Source of the DNA: CAIWAH01 sp964602595
GTDB taxonomy: Bacteria > Verrucomicrobiota > Verrucomicrobiia > Limisphaerales > UBA9464
NCBI GenBank assembly: GCA_964602595.1
Contig: CAZRRO010000016.1
Coordinates: 102,581 to 166,580 of the forward strand
Reading direction: 5' to 3'
DNA length: 64,000 nt
Part shown: piece by piece, positions 62,115-64,000 of the stretch
How positions within the stretch are numbered: the first letter of the stretch is position 1
Layout of the letters: every line of letters begins with the position of its first letter
Notes under the pieces: model-generated
Seen by the model: the letters and a program-made list of their open reading frames with translations, nothing else
The model's database searches: none
Told to the model about the DNA's origin: nothing
Program-made: the position numbers and the translations under genes

Positions 62115-63173
62115 ATGCGCGAAGCAAAGCAGAGTGGGAGGATTCCGGGCCTTGATGCACTCCGGGCGATCGCGATTGTGATGGTATTGGCTTGCCACCT
62201 TTCCAGCACCGTCACTTGGCAGGCCGGGAGCTGGTTGCGGACTTGGGTTGAAGCGGGCATTGAGGGCGTGACGGTGTTTTTCTTCCTTAGCGGCTACCTG
62301 ATTACCCGCTTGCTGTTGAACGAGGAGAGGGTGCAGGGCAGGTTTTCGTTACCGGAGTTTTACTTGCGTCGGGCGGTTCGAATTCTCCCCGCTAGCATCG
62401 CGTTTCTCGTCTGCCTTGGGATAATCGCGATCATCGTGAAGTGGCCGATTTCGACGGCGGAATTGCTGTCGTGCGTATTCTTTGCGCGGAACTTCACCGA
62501 TGGTTCTGACCATACCGGCCATTATTGGACTCTTGCTTCGGAAGAGCAGTTCTATTTTTTTTGGCCGATCCTTCTCCGGCTCACTCCGCACCGGTTCAGG
62601 ATTCCGGTAATTGCGGTTTTGGCATCGGGTCCGCTTGTCGTGCGCCTGGGCTTGTCCCTCGTCGGCGATCCAGGGTGGTTCAACTGGTGGCGGATGTTTC
62701 GGGCCAATGCGCTCTTGTTTGGGGCTTTGTTGGCCTTGATCAAGGATCGGCGGACCATCCTGTTGCCTTGGCCAGCTTGGATTTTGGGCGTATCAAGCGC
62801 GCTGTTCATGGGCGCCCTATCGGTTCCCCCGGGCAGCCCCGGTCTGTTCCGATTGTGTGCCTACTTCGCGGAACTATTGGCCATTGCGATGGTCTTGTCG
62901 GTTGTCGTCGAAGGACAATGTCCCCGCATGCAGGCAATGATGTCGGCCAAGCCGATCGTTTATCTCGGGCACCTGTCTTACAGCCTGTATTTGTGGCAGC
63001 AGCTTTTTTGCCTGCGAATTACTGGTGCCGCCCACGAGCAAATGCCTTGGAATGTGGTCTGGGCGTTGTCGGCGGCTGTGCTAAGCTACCATGCGATTGA
63101 ACAGCCATTCCTTCGGCGGCGAGGCCGTATCCGCGAGTGGCTTGGGAGTATTGGCAATCGTTGGGCTGTCTAA
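62115..63173 (+). CDS. Acyltransferase family 3 (OafA/YrhL-like) membrane protein
   Basis: 352 residues with ten or so membrane helices. GLDALRAIAIVMVLACHLSS has the conserved histidine; EGVTVFFFLSGYLITRLLLNEERVQGRFSLPEFYLRRAVRILP (in parts) is the signature of the family. It differs from the other acyltransferase by its clear LSGYLITRLL and YLRRAVRILP motifs and probably O-acetylates a glycan of the same surface polysaccharide. The ATG at 62115 gives the normal start; TTG at 62094 would add seven residues. Confidence 0.88.
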   Translation: MREAKQSGRIPGLDALRAIAIVMVLACHLSSTVTWQAGSWLRTWVEAGIEGVTVFFFLSGYLITRLLLNEERVQGRFSLPEFYLRRAVRILPASIAFLVCLGIIAIIVKWPISTAELLSCVFFARNFTDGSDHTGHYWTLASEEQFYFFWPILLRLTPHRFRIPVIAVLASGPLVVRLGLSLVGDPGWFNWWRMFRANALLFGALLALIKDRRTILLPWPAWILGVSSALFMGALSVPPGSPGLFRLCAYFAELLAIAMVLSVVVEGQCPRMQAMMSAKPIVYLGHLSYSLYLWQQLFCLRITGAAHEQMPWNVVWALSAAVLSYHAIEQPFLRRRGRIREWLGSIGNRWAV

Positions 63174-63261
63174 GCTAGGGATGGCCGGACATGTTCATGC
63201 TTTGTAGAAACGATTCTGCGCGGGGCCGGTCAGTGAGGGCGAGGGAGCAAAGACCGCGGGG

Positions 63262-63762
63262 GTGACGGTGGTGGAACGGGTGGTGGAGCTGAACCTGCGG
63301 CTGGGGCGGCGGCACTTGGCCGACTATGGCGCGGCGCGCAGCCGGCATGACTTCCGGCAGGCGCAGCTGATGGCGTGCCTGGTGCTGCGGGCCTGGCGGG
63401 GGACGACCTTCCGGGGTGCTGCGGCAGCCTGCTGCCGCTGGCGGAGCCCGTGGCCCGACCGCCGGTGCTGTATGCTGGCGCCGGCTACGACGCGGAATGG
63501 ATCCACGAACGGTGCCGCACGGGCTGGGGCGTCGAAAGCATCATCAAACCCTCGGGCCAGCGGGCCAGCGGCCAGCGCAACGGCCGTCGGCGCTCCCTGA
63601 CGCCGAACATCTCCAGGCGCGGGGCTACGGGCGCCGCTTGGCGGCGGAGAGCTTCTTCAGCGCGCTCAAACGCACCATGGGTCGGGTCTGCGCGCCCGCC
63701 GGCCCGACCAGCGGCTCGCCGAGGCCGCCCTCAAGGTCCTCGCCTACGCCCACCGCCGTTAG
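63262..63762 (+). pseudogene. IS5/IS4-type transposase remnant
   Basis: Three frames hold pieces of one transposase. The first (from the GTG near 63262) reads VVELNLRLGRRHLADYGAARSRHDFRQAQLMACLVLRAWRGTTFRG (here in parts). A second reads YAGAGYDAEWIHERCRTGWGVESIIKP (63470-63560). A third reads YGRRLAAESFFSALKRTMG, and the tail LRARRPDQRLAEAALKVLAYAHRR ends at a TAG (63760-63762). The central DDE part is missing between the first two pieces. Frameshifts and a deletion make it non-functional. Left terminal repeat was not identified. Confidence 0.75.
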
Positions 63763-64000
63763 GCGACCCCGACGCCACAAGATGTTTTCAACAGAGCAAC
63801 TTTCTGGTCCATGCAGTAGAAGCCGTAGTCGTCGGTCACGCCGTAGCGGAAGCCGGCCCTCACGCCACCGCCGGCCAGCCACATCGTGAAGGCGTGCGGA
63901 TGGTGGTCCCGGCCATCCTTGCCCTGAAGTGTGGACGAGACCAACGGCAACTTCACTCCCGACCGCCAGCATCCCGGCATCCCGGGCACCGGCGGCAGCA
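63759..64000 (-). pseudogene. Truncated DUF1501 gene, C-terminal fragment
   Basis: The segment KDGRDHHPHAFTMWLAGGGVRAGFRYGVTDDYGFYCMD (positions about 63800-63930) is the near-C-terminal core of DUF1501 (sulfatase-like, secreted) proteins. Normally it continues to a DLHATILHLLG-like end, but here it runs into LLKTSCGVGVA and a TAA at 63759, where the transposase remnant begins. The part toward the right edge reads poorly in frame, so further frameshifts are likely. The gene continues past 64000. Confidence 0.6.

Overview
The window looks like chromosomal DNA from a GC-rich member of the Verrucomicrobiota (Limisphaerales/Pedosphaera-like). The grounds are the gene content: a PVC-type heme-binding CxxCH protein, a pseudopilin of the H-X9-DG type, a CotH/lamin-tail giant protein, a second giant secreted protein, a DUF1501 remnant, and Ig-like proteins with the short C-terminal domain common in this phylum. 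This placement is inferred from families, not from a marker alignment. I saw no rRNA, tRNA or CRISPR array.

Layout. 1-3.6 kb: edge of a family 9 glycosyltransferase, a CoA-transferase/GNAT fusion, and a three-gene ECF sigma operon ending in a strong terminator. 3.6-15.4 kb: one secreted protein of about 3,936 residues, preceded by a structured leader with its own terminator. 15.9-20.6 kb: proA, two DUF genes (DUF4240, DUF1963), a zinc alcohol dehydrogenase and a pseudopilin. 20.6-28.2 kb: a zinc-ribbon/deoxyribosyltransferase-like gene (possible defence), a lactonase-type amidohydrolase, an N,N-dimethylformamidase-like protein, purine nucleoside phosphorylase, an AbiEii-type nucleotidyltransferase with a small partner, MoeB-rhodanese and a RelE-type toxin pair. 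28.3-41.2 kb: a helical-repeat membrane protein, a DUF420-SCO1 pair, an atypical ClpX, an Ig-like protein, a lipoprotein and a 1,952-residue CotH/lamin-tail protein. 41.2-51 kb: UbiA- and UbiX-type enzymes (possibly menaquinone synthesis) separated by a four-helix-bundle cassette, YajQ, a large cytochrome-like protein, nadA, pyrD, a non-canonical sugar-phosphate cyclase and a PtsN-like IIA protein. 51-53.6 kb: a Tat-exported TIM-barrel protein and a PAS plus REC-Hpt signalling pair. 53.6-63.2 kb: a surface polysaccharide cluster (three family 4 glycosyltransferases, a Wzy/WaaL-like protein, two acyltransferases) with STAS, Lrp and Dus genes. 63.2-64 kb: a wrecked transposase abutting a truncated DUF1501 gene.

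The most unusual items are: (i) a nested-stem RNA plus intrinsic terminator just upstream of the giant gene; (ii) an AACTC/GAAAC-type short repeat found at both ends of the four-helix-bundle gene, where it supplies that gene's start and stop codons, and also in frame inside proA; (iii) a ClpX-like ATPase lacking the zinc domain, the ClpP-binding IGF loop and the RKH loop; (iv) a zinc-ribbon/deoxyribosyltransferase-like candidate defence protein. Several genes (DUF4240, DUF1963, the zinc-ribbon gene and a middle stretch of the cytochrome-like gene) have visibly lower GC than their neighbours.
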